A stretch of DNA of 64,000 nt from Planococcus liqunii (lineage in GTDB: Bacteria > Bacillota > Bacilli > Bacillales_A > Planococcaceae): NCBI RefSeq assembly GCF_030413595.1, contig NZ_CP129238.1, positions 3,891,746 through 3,955,745 of the forward strand, read 5' to 3'. The notes beneath the pieces are model-generated. The model ran no database searches and was not told where the DNA came from. It saw nothing but the letters and a program-made list of their open reading frames with translations. Positions 17,715 to 25,320 of the stretch are shown in pieces. The number at the start of each line of letters is the position of its first letter. Positions within the stretch are counted from its first letter, which is position 1. The translations under genes were made by a program, and so were the position numbers.

Positions 17715-18530
17715 CTATTCAGGGATGTACTCTCCGCCAGTCCATTTTTTCGACAGTTCAGCTAAAGTGCCATCTTGCTTGAGCTCTTCCAAAACAGGAT
17801 CAATCAGCGCTTTCAATTCTTCGCCCTGCTCCCCTTTTTTCAAGACGATGCCCATGTCGTCATTCACCAAAGGCTGGCCGACAATTTCCACGTCTAAATC
17901 ATTCTTTTTCAAAACCGCATCGATCATGATTGGATCGTTTACGTAAGCATCAATCCGGCCGTTTTGCACATCCTGCAAAATTTCTGAAGGATTGCCGCTT
18001 TCGCTGTACTTCAAATCAATCGGCTTTGCTGCTTTTTTGTTGTACTCCTCGAGCAATAAGGTGTAAGAATCCCCGGCTAAGGCACCGATTTTCTTACCTT
18101 CCAAATCCTTAATGGTTTGAATGTCTTCTCTTCCACCCTTCACCGCAATAACGGTTTCAGCTGCAAAATAGGATTCATCGGTGAACAAATATTTGCCTTG
18201 GCGTTCCGGCGTTTTCGCAACTTGATCGGCGATGGCCTGGATTTTATTGGATTCCAGCGCCAGGAACATGCTGTCCCACGGCACGGCAGTAAATTCAAAC
18301 GTGTAGCCGTCCAATTTCTCATCGACCGCTTTGACCACTTCCACATCGTATCCGGTCAATTCGTTGTTCTCATCTGCAAATGCAAAAGGCGGATAGTCGT
18401 TTTGCGTTCCAACGGTGATCACTTGCTCGCCTGCAGCACTGGCTGCTTCCTTCGACGAACATCCGCTGAGAACGCCGCCTGCGCCCAGCAATAAAACCAG
18501 AGAAAGGGATATGTACGGTTTTCTTTTCAT
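17715..18530 (-). CDS. Amino acid ABC transporter, substrate-binding lipoprotein
   Basis: A 271-residue family-3 solute-binding protein anchored to the outer face of the membrane. The lipoprotein signal ends in LSGC, with acylated C24. The mature part begins with VGTQNDYPPFAFADENNELTG, where family members contact the amino acid, and contains ALAGDSYTLLLEEY. The ATG at 18530 follows AAAGGAG; a longer in-frame start at 18575 lacks one. It is the first gene of the riboswitch operon and resembles YxeM/TcyK-type proteins rather than MetQ. Confidence 0.92.
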   Translation of the reverse strand: MKRKPYISLSLVLLLGAGGVLSGCSSKEAASAAGEQVITVGTQNDYPPFAFADENNELTGYDVEVVKAVDEKLDGYTFEFTAVPWDSMFLALESNKIQAIADQVAKTPERQGKYLFTDESYFAAETVIAVKGGREDIQTIKDLEGKKIGALAGDSYTLLLEEYNKKAAKPIDLKYSESGNPSEILQDVQNGRIDAYVNDPIMIDAVLKKNDLDVEIVGQPLVNDDMGIVLKKGEQGEELKALIDPVLEELKQDGTLAELSKKWTGGEYIPE

Positions 18531-18611
18531 GATAAAACTCCTTTGTTGGTAAAGAGAGTCGCAAAGTTCTTTCATGCCCGAAAGCTTTGCGCTGCTTGAA
18601 TGCGGCCAATA

Positions 18612-18648
18612 AAAACAAAAAAACCCATTCCGATAGGAAATAGGTTTT
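18612..18648 (-). terminator. SAM riboswitch expression-platform terminator
   Basis: On the minus strand an 11-bp stem (18637-18647 with 18621-18631) is followed by T7. It lies between the aptamer and the first gene, as expected for a transcription-terminating S-box. Confidence 0.85.
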
Positions 18649-18657
18649 AATCTACAT

Positions 18658-18758
18658 CTTATCTCTCAGAGCAAACGCTCTGCAGGAATTAGCACCTCTC
18701 ATATGAAATGATGGTTGCTGGACGTCATTGGGCCTGTCCCTCAGTCTCTCTTGATAAG
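18658..18758 (-). ncRNA. SAM-I riboswitch (S-box)
   Basis: Read on the minus strand, the conserved S-box elements occur in order: CTTATC-aagagag, GAGGGA-c-GGCCC-aATGA, CAGCAACC, GAGGTGCTAATTCC, and closing GAGAGATAAG. The outer CTTATC/GATAAG helix closes at both ends. It should switch off the transporter-mmuM operon when S-adenosylmethionine is plentiful. Confidence 0.95.
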
Positions 18759-18784
18759 TTATTTAATTTTTTAACATATTACAG

Positions 18785-18813
18785 ATAGTATTTTACATTG
18801 CCTGTTCTGTCAA
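18785..18813 (-). promoter_or_regulatory. Promoter of the SAM riboswitch operon
   Basis: On the minus strand TTGACA (18813-18808), 17-bp spacer, TACTAT (18790-18785); the start would lie about 20 nt ahead of the aptamer. A strong SigA-type match. Confidence 0.75.
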
Positions 18814-18927
18814 ATACATTTTTTTCTATTTTGAATTTTTATCACTTATTTTTTACTAAAAAAGAAAGGTGAAGAGCGATAAAAAAACAGGATTTCTCTG
18901 CCGCCTTTTTAAATTTCGAGCAGCCAA

Positions 18928-18956
18928 TTGACAATAGTCTGAATCTTAAATACTAT
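18928..18956 (+). promoter_or_regulatory. Promoter of the sarcosine oxidase gene
   Basis: TTGACA (18928-18933), 17-bp spacer, TACTAT (18951-18956), with a leader of about 90 bases. Confidence 0.7.
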
Positions 18957-19052
18957 CTAATAATACTTCGTAAGGCTTTTATTAATTCACTTTACGCTGT
19001 CCTGACTTTTTAAGAATGGCCCAAATTTAACGAAGAGCGGAGCGAATCAGCA

Positions 19053-20195
19053 ATGACAAAAGAAACGGTTTATGACGTAGCCATCGTTGGCGCGGGAACA
19101 ATGGGAATGGCTGCCGGTGCCTTTCTGGCGAAGCAAAACGCAAAGACCTTGCTGATCGATGCCTTCGATCCGCCGCACATCAAAGGGAGCCACCACGGCG
19201 ATACCCGCTTGATCCGGCATGCTTACGGCGAAGGCAGGCAGTATGTGGCGCTTGTGAAGCGTGCCCAGCAATTATGGGAAGAGCTCGAACAGGAGACCGG
19301 CTGTAAAATTTTTAAAAACACCGGCGTTCTTGGCCTCGGCCCGAAAGACTCGCCTTTTCTTCAGGAAACCATCGCTGCCGCCCAGAAATACAACCTCCCG
19401 TTGGAAATCTTGGATGCCAAGGAAATCCAAAAGAGATGGCCCGGCTTTTCAGTGCCGGATCACTTTATCGGCTGCTTTGAAGAAGGATCGGGAATCATTT
19501 ACAGCGAGTCCGCCATCCGGGCTTACAAGGACACCGCTCTTCAAAACGGTGCGGAACTTGTTCCTAATACACCCGTTCGGCACATTGACGTGAATGATGC
19601 AAATGGAGTAAAAATTTCGACCGGCCACTCGGCCTATTATGCAAAAAAAGTGATTATCACGGCCGGTGCCTGGGCTGCTAAATTATTGCCGGAGTTAAGC
19701 CTTCCGATTCAGCCGACACGCAAAGCCGTCGGCTGGTTTGATGCACCTTCCAATCTGTACAGCGATGCCCACTTTCCGGCCTTCTTTATCGAGGACGGTG
19801 ACAAAAAGGCGTATGGTTTCCCTAACTTGGACGGCGCCGGCCTTAAAATCGGCAAATCGGATGGCGGGCAGCCGATTGACCCGGACGTGCACACCCAGAA
19901 CTTCGGATTGTATGAAAGCGATGAAGGCGATCTAAGGCATATGCTCCACACCTATATGCCGGAAGCAAACGGCCCATTGAAGCAAGGAAAAACCTGCCTG
20001 TATACCAATTCAAGCGACCATGATTTTATCGTTGATTACCATCCGGACCACCCGCATGTCATTTTTGCCTGCGGTTTTTCAGGGCATGGCTTTAAATTCG
20101 GCAGCGCGTTGGGCGAAGTATTGAGCCAAATGGCGTTGGAGGGCCGAAGCGCCTTTGATATTTCCATCTTCTCTCTCAAGCGGTTCAAGCCGTGA
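19053..20195 (+). CDS. solA: Monomeric sarcosine oxidase / N-methyl amino acid oxidase
   Basis: A 380-residue flavoenzyme that oxidatively demethylates sarcosine or a related N-methyl amino acid, giving glycine, formaldehyde and H2O2. FAD motif: DVAIVGAGTMGMAAGAFLA. GKTCLYTN puts a cysteine at residue 315, the position of the covalent FAD link in Bacillus monomeric sarcosine oxidase. GFSGHGFKFG follows. A formaldehyde dehydrogenase gene lies 1 kb downstream, a plausible partner. No strong Shine-Dalgarno is visible (GAGCGGAGCG region). N-methyltryptophan oxidase is the alternative. Confidence 0.88.
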   Translation: MTKETVYDVAIVGAGTMGMAAGAFLAKQNAKTLLIDAFDPPHIKGSHHGDTRLIRHAYGEGRQYVALVKRAQQLWEELEQETGCKIFKNTGVLGLGPKDSPFLQETIAAAQKYNLPLEILDAKEIQKRWPGFSVPDHFIGCFEEGSGIIYSESAIRAYKDTALQNGAELVPNTPVRHIDVNDANGVKISTGHSAYYAKKVIITAGAWAAKLLPELSLPIQPTRKAVGWFDAPSNLYSDAHFPAFFIEDGDKKAYGFPNLDGAGLKIGKSDGGQPIDPDVHTQNFGLYESDEGDLRHMLHTYMPEANGPLKQGKTCLYTNSSDHDFIVDYHPDHPHVIFACGFSGHGFKFGSALGEVLSQMALEGRSAFDISIFSLKRFKP

Positions 20196-20228
20196 TTCTT
20201 CTTTTCTGTTCACTGAAAAATACAGCCG

Positions 20229-20262
20229 GAAAAAAGCACCTCTTATGGAGATGCTTTTTTTC
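20229..20262 (+). terminator. Terminator after the sarcosine oxidase gene
   Basis: AAAAAAGCA pairs with TGCTTTTTT, with an inner CTC/GAG stem. Confidence 0.75.
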
Positions 20263-20331
20263 ACGGTATATATTTAATGGCCGAAAGGAGCCAAAAGAGA
20301 ATGCGTGACGGCCATCAGCAGCAACTGATTT

Positions 20332-20345
20332 ATTTCCCGAGAAAT
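20332..20345. promoter_or_regulatory. Noc-binding-site-like palindrome
   Basis: ATTTCCCGAGAAAT differs at one base from the Noc site ATTTCCCGGGAAAT described in Bacillus subtilis. It is intergenic, and noc is present in this window. Confidence 0.5.
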
Positions 20346-20409
20346 ATACAAGACTTGAATGCCCTAGGCCAGCATATTTTCGCTGGCTAAGGAATTGTTC
20401 AATCCCCTT

Positions 20410-20570
20410 ACTCCAGCTGCTTCCTTAAGCAGTTTAAACCCTTCAGTCATCGTATCTACTTTGATGAGGATGCAGCGTTTGCCGTTGTGGTTGATGCCTT
20501 TGACGTAACGTAAGTCTTGCGGATTATTATTTCGAATTTCCGTGGTTTTTTATTGATTTTAGTCGATGCA
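20410..20570 (-). pseudogene. Decayed 3' end of a DUF4317 gene
   Basis: This stretch aligns with the last about 160 bp of the intact DUF4317 gene (23028-23185) in the same orientation. A 28-base identical block is at 20496-20523, matching 23118-23145; an adjacent 19-base block covers the coding for a GKRCIL-like stretch. There is a 6-bp deletion and many substitutions beyond. No open frame remains. With the intact gene it brackets the HxlR-FdhA-HbpS block. Nothing else is recognised in 20571-20645. Confidence 0.8.
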
Positions 20571-20645
20571 TATTAAATTAGCTGCGGATATCGTTTATAT
20601 CTCTATTGTATATTTCTATTTCCATCATTCTGGCTCCCGGAATCC

Positions 20646-21017
20646 TTATGTGTTTTTTATAAATGTATAATGTTTTATATTTTCCTTCCCCCATTCGTAC
20701 ATCAGCAGCACAATCGGCATCAGACTTTCCCCTAAGTTTGTTAAAGAATATTCCACTCTTGGAGGAACTTCGGGAAATACTTCCCGGTGAACAATGCCAT
20801 CTTCTTCTAACTCCCTGATCTGTTTGGTTAATACCTTATGTGTGATTTTTGGGAGCAATCGTTTAATCTCACTAAATCGTAAAATACCTTCTGTTGCCAA
20901 ATGATAAATAATAACAATTTTCCATTTGCCGCTAATGAGGGACATGGTGAATTCTTTCTCGCAATTAAATTCGCCGTTTTCAATTTTCCTTTTTATCTCC
21001 GATCGTAATTCATCCAT
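20646..21017 (-). CDS. HxlR-family winged-helix transcriptional regulator
   Basis: A 123-residue MarR-like DNA-binding protein of the HxlR/DUF24 family. C19 in NCEKEF, followed by [15 protein letters not shown], matches the N-terminal cysteine that senses electrophiles or disulfide stress in several members. The recognition helix lies around [19 protein letters not shown], and the wing is [25 protein letters not shown] precedes the ATG. It is divergent from a formaldehyde dehydrogenase gene. HxlR in Bacillus activates formaldehyde detoxification, so aldehyde-dependent control of the neighbour is likely (inference). Confidence 0.9.
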   Translation of the reverse strand: MDELRSEIKRKIENGEFNCEKEFTMSLISGKWKIVIIYHLATEGILRFSEIKRLLPKITHKVLTKQIRELEEDGIVHREVFPEVPPRVEYSLTNLGESLMPIVLLMYEWGKENIKHYTFIKNT

Positions 21018-21043
21018 TAGGCTTCCCCTTTCCTTATGGTTCT

Positions 21044-21059
21044 CAAAAGTATCCTTTTG
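21044..21059. promoter_or_regulatory. Perfect inverted repeat upstream of hxlR-type gene (candidate operator)
   Basis: CAAAAG-TATC-CTTTTG, 26 bp ahead of the regulator start codon. Confidence 0.4.
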
Positions 21060-21100
21060 GTAACCTTCTCACAAAAAAGTGCCTTCTTCCAATAAAAAGT

Positions 21101-21129
21101 ATTATATTTTAGAATATATAGAATATAAT
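21101..21129. promoter_or_regulatory. AT-rich inverted repeat in the divergent hxlR-fdhA promoter region
   Basis: ATTATATT (21101-21108) and AATATAAT (21122-21129), half-site starts 21 bp apart, about two helical turns. The mid-gap location suits an operator for an HxlR dimer pair, but AT-rich sequence gives such repeats easily. Confidence 0.35.
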
Positions 21130-21231
21130 GAATTTTATTTGTCCGCAAAGTTGTTTCTTTTTACATCGGTAAGACGAGATTGGCATAAACGCAAATCCCG
21201 TATTTGAAAAAAAAGGATAGGAGATGGAAGA

Positions 21232-22446
21232 ATGGCAGGAAACAGAGCAGTTGTCTATCGAGGTGCAGGAACGGTAACAGTCGAAGATATCAGCTACCCG
21301 GAATTAATTATTAGAGACGGTCCTGGGGTAAACCCTTTAAATGTAGGGCGCAAATGTGATCATGGCGTGATTGTAAAAATCGTTACCACGAATATTTGCG
21401 GAAGTGACCAACATATGGTGCGCGGACGCACAACCGCTCCTGAAGGGCTTGTGTTAGGCCATGAAATTACCGGTGAAGTCATTGAAGTAGGGCGTGATGT
21501 CGAATTCATTAAAAAAGGAGACCTCGTATCTGTACCTTTTAATATCGCTTGCGGCCGCTGCCGCAGCTGCAAAGAGCGAGACACACATATTTGCGAGAAT
21601 GTTAATCCGGATCGTCCCGGCTCTGCTTATGGCTACGTGGACATGGGCGGATGGGTCGGCGGCCAGTCCGAATATGTCATGGTTCCTTACGCAGATTTCC
21701 AGCTGCTGAAATTTCCGGACAAAGAACAGGCAATGGAAAAAATACTCGATTTAACCATGCTTTCTGATATTTTTCCAACGGGTTATCATGGTGCAGTGAG
21801 TGCGGGTGTCAGACCAGGATCTACTGTCTATGTGGCGGGGGCTGGTCCTGTAGGGTTAGCAGCTGCCCACTCTGCCCAGCTTTTAGGCGCATCTGTTGTC
21901 ATCGTGGGTGATTTGAATAATGAGCGTCTTGCACAAGCCAGAAGCTTCGGCTGTGAAACAGTGAACTTAAGAGAACATCCGGATTTGGGTGAGCAAATCG
22001 CTGAAATTTTGGGTGTGCCGGAAGTTGACTGCGCCATTGACTGCGTCGGCTTTGAAGCTCATGGCCACGGCACAGAAGCCGGTGAAGCCCCAGCTATTGT
22101 GCTGAATTCCATTATGGAAGTTACTCGCGCTGGTGGACGCCTTGGTATACCGGGACTTTATGTAACGGGGGATCCAGGAGCCGTCGATGAGGATGCGAAA
22201 ATCGGAACCTTAAAAGTGCGCTTAGGGCTTGGCTGGGCAAAAGCACATACTTTTGTAACGGGCCAAACACCGGTTATGAGGTATCACCGCGACTTAATGA
22301 TGTCCATCTTAAGCGGAAAAGCACAAATTGCCAAAGCGGTAAATGCCACGGTAATTTCGTTGGACCAGGCACCTGCATCTTACGCTGAATTTGATCAGGG
22401 AGCTTCCAAGAAATTTGTCATTGATCCCCACGGAATTCTTAAGTAA
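21232..22446 (+). CDS. fdhA: Glutathione-independent formaldehyde dehydrogenase (zinc, NAD-dependent)
   Basis: A 404-residue medium-chain dehydrogenase. The sequence follows the Pseudomonas putida FdhA pattern closely: NICGSDQHMVRGRTTA and VPFNIACGRCRSC. Catalytic zinc ligands are C56 and H77 region (GHEITGEVIE); structural zinc cysteines are C107, C110, C113 and C121. NAD motif: VYVAGAGPVGLAAA. It should oxidise formaldehyde to formate without a thiol cofactor. An insertion of about ten residues near 25-38 is unlike the Pseudomonas enzyme. AGGAGA precedes the ATG. Divergent HxlR and downstream HbpS-like genes form the unit. Confidence 0.9.
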   Translation: MAGNRAVVYRGAGTVTVEDISYPELIIRDGPGVNPLNVGRKCDHGVIVKIVTTNICGSDQHMVRGRTTAPEGLVLGHEITGEVIEVGRDVEFIKKGDLVSVPFNIACGRCRSCKERDTHICENVNPDRPGSAYGYVDMGGWVGGQSEYVMVPYADFQLLKFPDKEQAMEKILDLTMLSDIFPTGYHGAVSAGVRPGSTVYVAGAGPVGLAAAHSAQLLGASVVIVGDLNNERLAQARSFGCETVNLREHPDLGEQIAEILGVPEVDCAIDCVGFEAHGHGTEAGEAPAIVLNSIMEVTRAGGRLGIPGLYVTGDPGAVDEDAKIGTLKVRLGLGWAKAHTFVTGQTPVMRYHRDLMMSILSGKAQIAKAVNATVISLDQAPASYAEFDQGASKKFVIDPHGILK

Positions 22447-22494
22447 ATAAGGCATTCTTCTATATGCCGATAAAAAACAAGGAGGTTCGTCCCT

Positions 22495-22911
22495 GTGAAT
22501 AAAATCACTTTAGATGTGGCAAAAGAACTTATTGCCGGTGCGGAAGAAGAAGCAAAAAATATCGGAGTTGCTATGGTTATTACTGTGGTCGATGACGGCG
22601 GAAACCTGGTTGCGATCCACCGGATGGATGATGCTTGGCTGGCAAGCATTGACATTGCGCAAAACAAAGCCTGGACATCCGTAGCGCTAAAAATGCCTAC
22701 ATCCGCCCTGGCGGAAGCAACAGTTCCAGCAGCTGAACTCTACGGGTTAAACACGACCAATAATGGGCGCCTTGTCGTCTTTGGCGGAGGAATCCCTCTT
22801 GTCGTTGAAGATAAAGTAGTAGGAGCCATAGGAGTCAGTGGAAGTACCGTGCCTCACGATGTTCAAGTGGCGGAAGCAGGCGTAAAGGCGTTCAATAGCA
22901 AACTAACGTAG
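22495..22911 (+). CDS. GlcG/HbpS family (DUF336) protein
   Basis: A 138-residue protein of the GlcG/HbpS fold. Family motifs are VVDDGGNLVAIHRMDDAW (about 33-50), the central NNGRLVVFGGGIPLV and GAIGVSGSTVPHDVQVAEAG near the end. Members are often next to oxidoreductases for C1/C2 compounds; some bind haem or cobalamin. Translation starts at GTG with AAGGAGG about 9 bp upstream. It follows fdhA by 48 bp and is probably co-transcribed. Confidence 0.88.
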   Translation: MNKITLDVAKELIAGAEEEAKNIGVAMVITVVDDGGNLVAIHRMDDAWLASIDIAQNKAWTSVALKMPTSALAEATVPAAELYGLNTTNNGRLVVFGGGIPLVVEDKVVGAIGVSGSTVPHDVQVAEAGVKAFNSKLT

Positions 22912-22935
22912 TTACAAAACCTTACATCTTTATAT

Positions 22936-22972
22936 AAAAAAAGAGTCAGTATATGAACTGACTCTCTTTTTA
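22936..22972. terminator. Bidirectional terminator between HbpS-like and DUF4317 genes
   Basis: AGAGTCAGT (22942-22950) pairs with ACTGACTCT (22957-22965), flanked by A- and T-runs. Confidence 0.85.
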
Positions 22973-23021
22973 TTGGGACAAACAAAACAAAGGATCGGGG
23001 ATTTACCTTTCCCCCGCTCGC

Positions 23022-24215
23022 CTAATCGAGCTGCTCTTCCTCAAGAAGCTTGAATCCTTCAATCATCGCATCTTCTTCCACTTCAATCAGAATGCAGCGT
23101 TTGCCGTTGTAATTGACGCCTTTGACGTAACGTAAGTCTTGCGGACTGATTTTGATTTCGGCTACTTTCGTATTGATTTTGATCGATTTGGATGTATAGC
23201 TGGGAACGACATGGCTTGCTTTTATTTCGTAATTTTTGTCTTCCACGACTTGCTGGAAAGCCCTCTCCACTTTTTCCGGACTGATGTCTTTGGCACCGCT
23301 CGCCTTTAAGACACGCGTCACTTCCACCGTATCCAAAACCGGCGTTTCTGCGTCTTCCTTCTCCGCTTCTTTTTCCACTTCCAGCATGAGGTTGATTTCA
23401 TCGTAAAGCCCGGCAAGGGTTCTCGAATTCACTTCTTCCCCAATCACGGCTTTGACGATTTCTTCAAACACCACTTTATCTTCTTCTGCTGTCATGATTT
23501 CATCGCCATTTAATACGTTCTCGATAAACCGGTAATCGGGTTTGTTCACTTTGCCAGAAGCATAAACGATGTGGTTGACGTCTGCCGCGTTGTCCGTAAA
23601 GCTCGGGAACAGGAAGCCGCCAATCGGGGAAGCCAGTTTAATAACCGGATCGACCAGCACATTCGACTTGAATTCTTTCCCCACAAAATCAAATACAAGC
23701 GAGCTTTTCGGCAGTTCGGTCTGGTTCATGCTGCAGAGGATAAAAGGAGTCGTAAATACTTCATCCCGCATATCGATTTCCGTTTCATCCTGCTGGCGTT
23801 TCATCGTCTTGAAATACGTCCCGCGAATGAAAGTGACGACCATATCCTTTTCATAAGGAGTTTCTTCCACCATTTTCAAGGCGATGCGCTGCATATTTTC
23901 TTTCCATTCGTCTACTTCCTTTGCCTCAAGCCCTTCGTACAAGAGCCGCTGTGTATGGTCTGCCTGCCCTTCTTCCTGCGGCTGGAATTTCACTTCAAAC
24001 AGCTTCTGGTCGAGTTTTCCGCCCAACACTTTCTTGAAATTGTTAAGGAACAGCTCCTGCTGCTCCCGGTCCAGAAGGGAAAATGAACGGTTCTCTTCAT
24101 GAAAGATTTCCGTGCTCTCGCCTTGGATGTATACATTGTAAATTTCCGCGATTTTCAGTAAATCGGTATCCAGTTTAAATCGTTTGCGAATATCGGCTAT
24201 ATCTTTAGTATTCAT
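23022..24215 (-). CDS. DUF4317 family protein
   Basis: A 397-residue soluble, acidic protein of the DUF4317 family, recognised by its start MNTKDIADIRKRFKLD and length. No catalytic motif is apparent; it is rich in Glu/Lys with a long helical stretch around residues 270-300. The function of the family is unknown. The ATG at 24215 follows GGGAG by about 12 bp; an in-frame TTG at 24227 is too close to it. The 3' end is duplicated in decayed form at 20410-20570. Confidence 0.75.
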   Translation of the reverse strand: MNTKDIADIRKRFKLDTDLLKIAEIYNVYIQGESTEIFHEENRSFSLLDREQQELFLNNFKKVLGGKLDQKLFEVKFQPQEEGQADHTQRLLYEGLEAKEVDEWKENMQRIALKMVEETPYEKDMVVTFIRGTYFKTMKRQQDETEIDMRDEVFTTPFILCSMNQTELPKSSLVFDFVGKEFKSNVLVDPVIKLASPIGGFLFPSFTDNAADVNHIVYASGKVNKPDYRFIENVLNGDEIMTAEEDKVVFEEIVKAVIGEEVNSRTLAGLYDEINLMLEVEKEAEKEDAETPVLDTVEVTRVLKASGAKDISPEKVERAFQQVVEDKNYEIKASHVVPSYTSKSIKINTKVAEIKISPQDLRYVKGVNYNGKRCILIEVEEDAMIEGFKLLEEEQLD

Positions 24216-24256
24216 TGCTATTTCCAACTCCCTGGCTAATTAAGATCCTCAAAATA

Positions 24257-24299
24257 CAAAAAAGAGCTGCCAAAGCGATTGTTCTGCTTTTGGCGCTCC
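24257..24299 (-). terminator. Terminator after the ring-cleaving dioxygenase gene
   Basis: On the minus strand GAGC-GCCAAA, a loop and TTTGGC-a-GCTC, followed by T6. Confidence 0.75.
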
Positions 24300-24332
24300 T
24301 TTATTATAACAAGTTTTCAGAGTATCCGTTTT

Positions 24333-25283
24333 TTAGCGCTTGATCTCGTTCTCGATATAACTGCGCCGGCTTTCTAAAAAATCCGGCAGGAATAATGGGA
24401 TAGCATCGTAATCTTCTGTCGCCGCCTCCGGTTTGACGAAATTTGTCTGCTCTGTTGCTACTTCAATCAACAAATTATTCGGCTCGCGGTAATACAAGGA
24501 TTCAAAGAAGTCACGCTGTTTGATGCCGGAATACCGGAAATTGATGTCGAGAATCATTTTCTCCACTTCATGCAAATAAGTGCGGTCCTTGGCATTCAGT
24601 GCGATATGCTGAACAGAACCGATCCCTTGTGTTTCAATGTCACGGGTGCGGTCTTCAATGAGGTGGACCTGCTGCCCGAACAAAACATCCTCTGCACCCA
24701 GTACGGTCACTTCGTGCTGATTGTGTTCATAACTCTCCAGTTTTTGGTAACCATGCATATTCATAAAAGCGCGGGCAGAAGCTTCTGCGTAACGGACGCG
24801 GCATTGGAACGAATCGATGCCCAAAATGGCATGCTCCAGCGGAATATCCGCTGACTGATGCGGGGCGTGCTCCGATGCATCGCCTTTTCTTAAAGGCGTC
24901 AATGCCAGCTGGATTCCGTCGCGGTCTTCGAAATGCAGGTACTTTCGGCCTTGGTAGTGTTCAATTTCACAATTGAAGACATCGATGGCTTCAAAGCGGG
25001 CCAGCCAAAATTGGAGCGAGGCTTCAGATGGAACCGCAAAAACGGTGCGCTCCAGGCTGTTCGTGCCGAATTGTTTTTGCGGCGCATTTGGCATTTCAAA
25101 TACACTGAACTCGGTGCCGGGACGGCCTGTTTTATCGCCGAAGAACAGATGAAGCATATCCACTTCATCCTGGTTTACGGTTTTTAATAGAAATTCCAAA
25201 CCGAGTAGCTTATGATAAAAATCAAAGGCAACATACCGGTCACGGTTAATGACCGACACATGGTGAATAAGTGGGCTCGCCAT
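24333..25283 (-). CDS. Ring-cleaving dioxygenase, VOC superfamily (MhqO/MhqA-like)
   Basis: A 316-residue protein with two paired VOC modules. The N-terminal HHVSVINRDRYVAFDFYHKLLG and the later SVQHIALNAKDR carry metal-ligand histidines; the REPNNLLIEVATE strand supplies the acidic ligand. It matches the hydroquinone-specific extradiol dioxygenase-like proteins of the Bacillus MhqR regulon. The ATG at 25283 follows GAAGGAAGG by 11 bp. A MhqD-like esterase gene is divergent only 37 bp away, supporting a quinone or aromatic-stress role. Confidence 0.85.
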   Translation of the reverse strand: MASPLIHHVSVINRDRYVAFDFYHKLLGLEFLLKTVNQDEVDMLHLFFGDKTGRPGTEFSVFEMPNAPQKQFGTNSLERTVFAVPSEASLQFWLARFEAIDVFNCEIEHYQGRKYLHFEDRDGIQLALTPLRKGDASEHAPHQSADIPLEHAILGIDSFQCRVRYAEASARAFMNMHGYQKLESYEHNQHEVTVLGAEDVLFGQQVHLIEDRTRDIETQGIGSVQHIALNAKDRTYLHEVEKMILDINFRYSGIKQRDFFESLYYREPNNLLIEVATEQTNFVKPEAATEDYDAIPLFLPDFLESRRSYIENEIKR

Positions 25284-25320
25284 AAGGCACACAACCTTCC
25301 TTCAGATTGGAGAATGAATT

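Noticed and set aside
18785..18956. Two near-identical promoters facing apart as a duplicated element
   Set aside because: Only the -35 and -10 hexamers agree; the spacers differ, as expected for unrelated strong SigA promoters.
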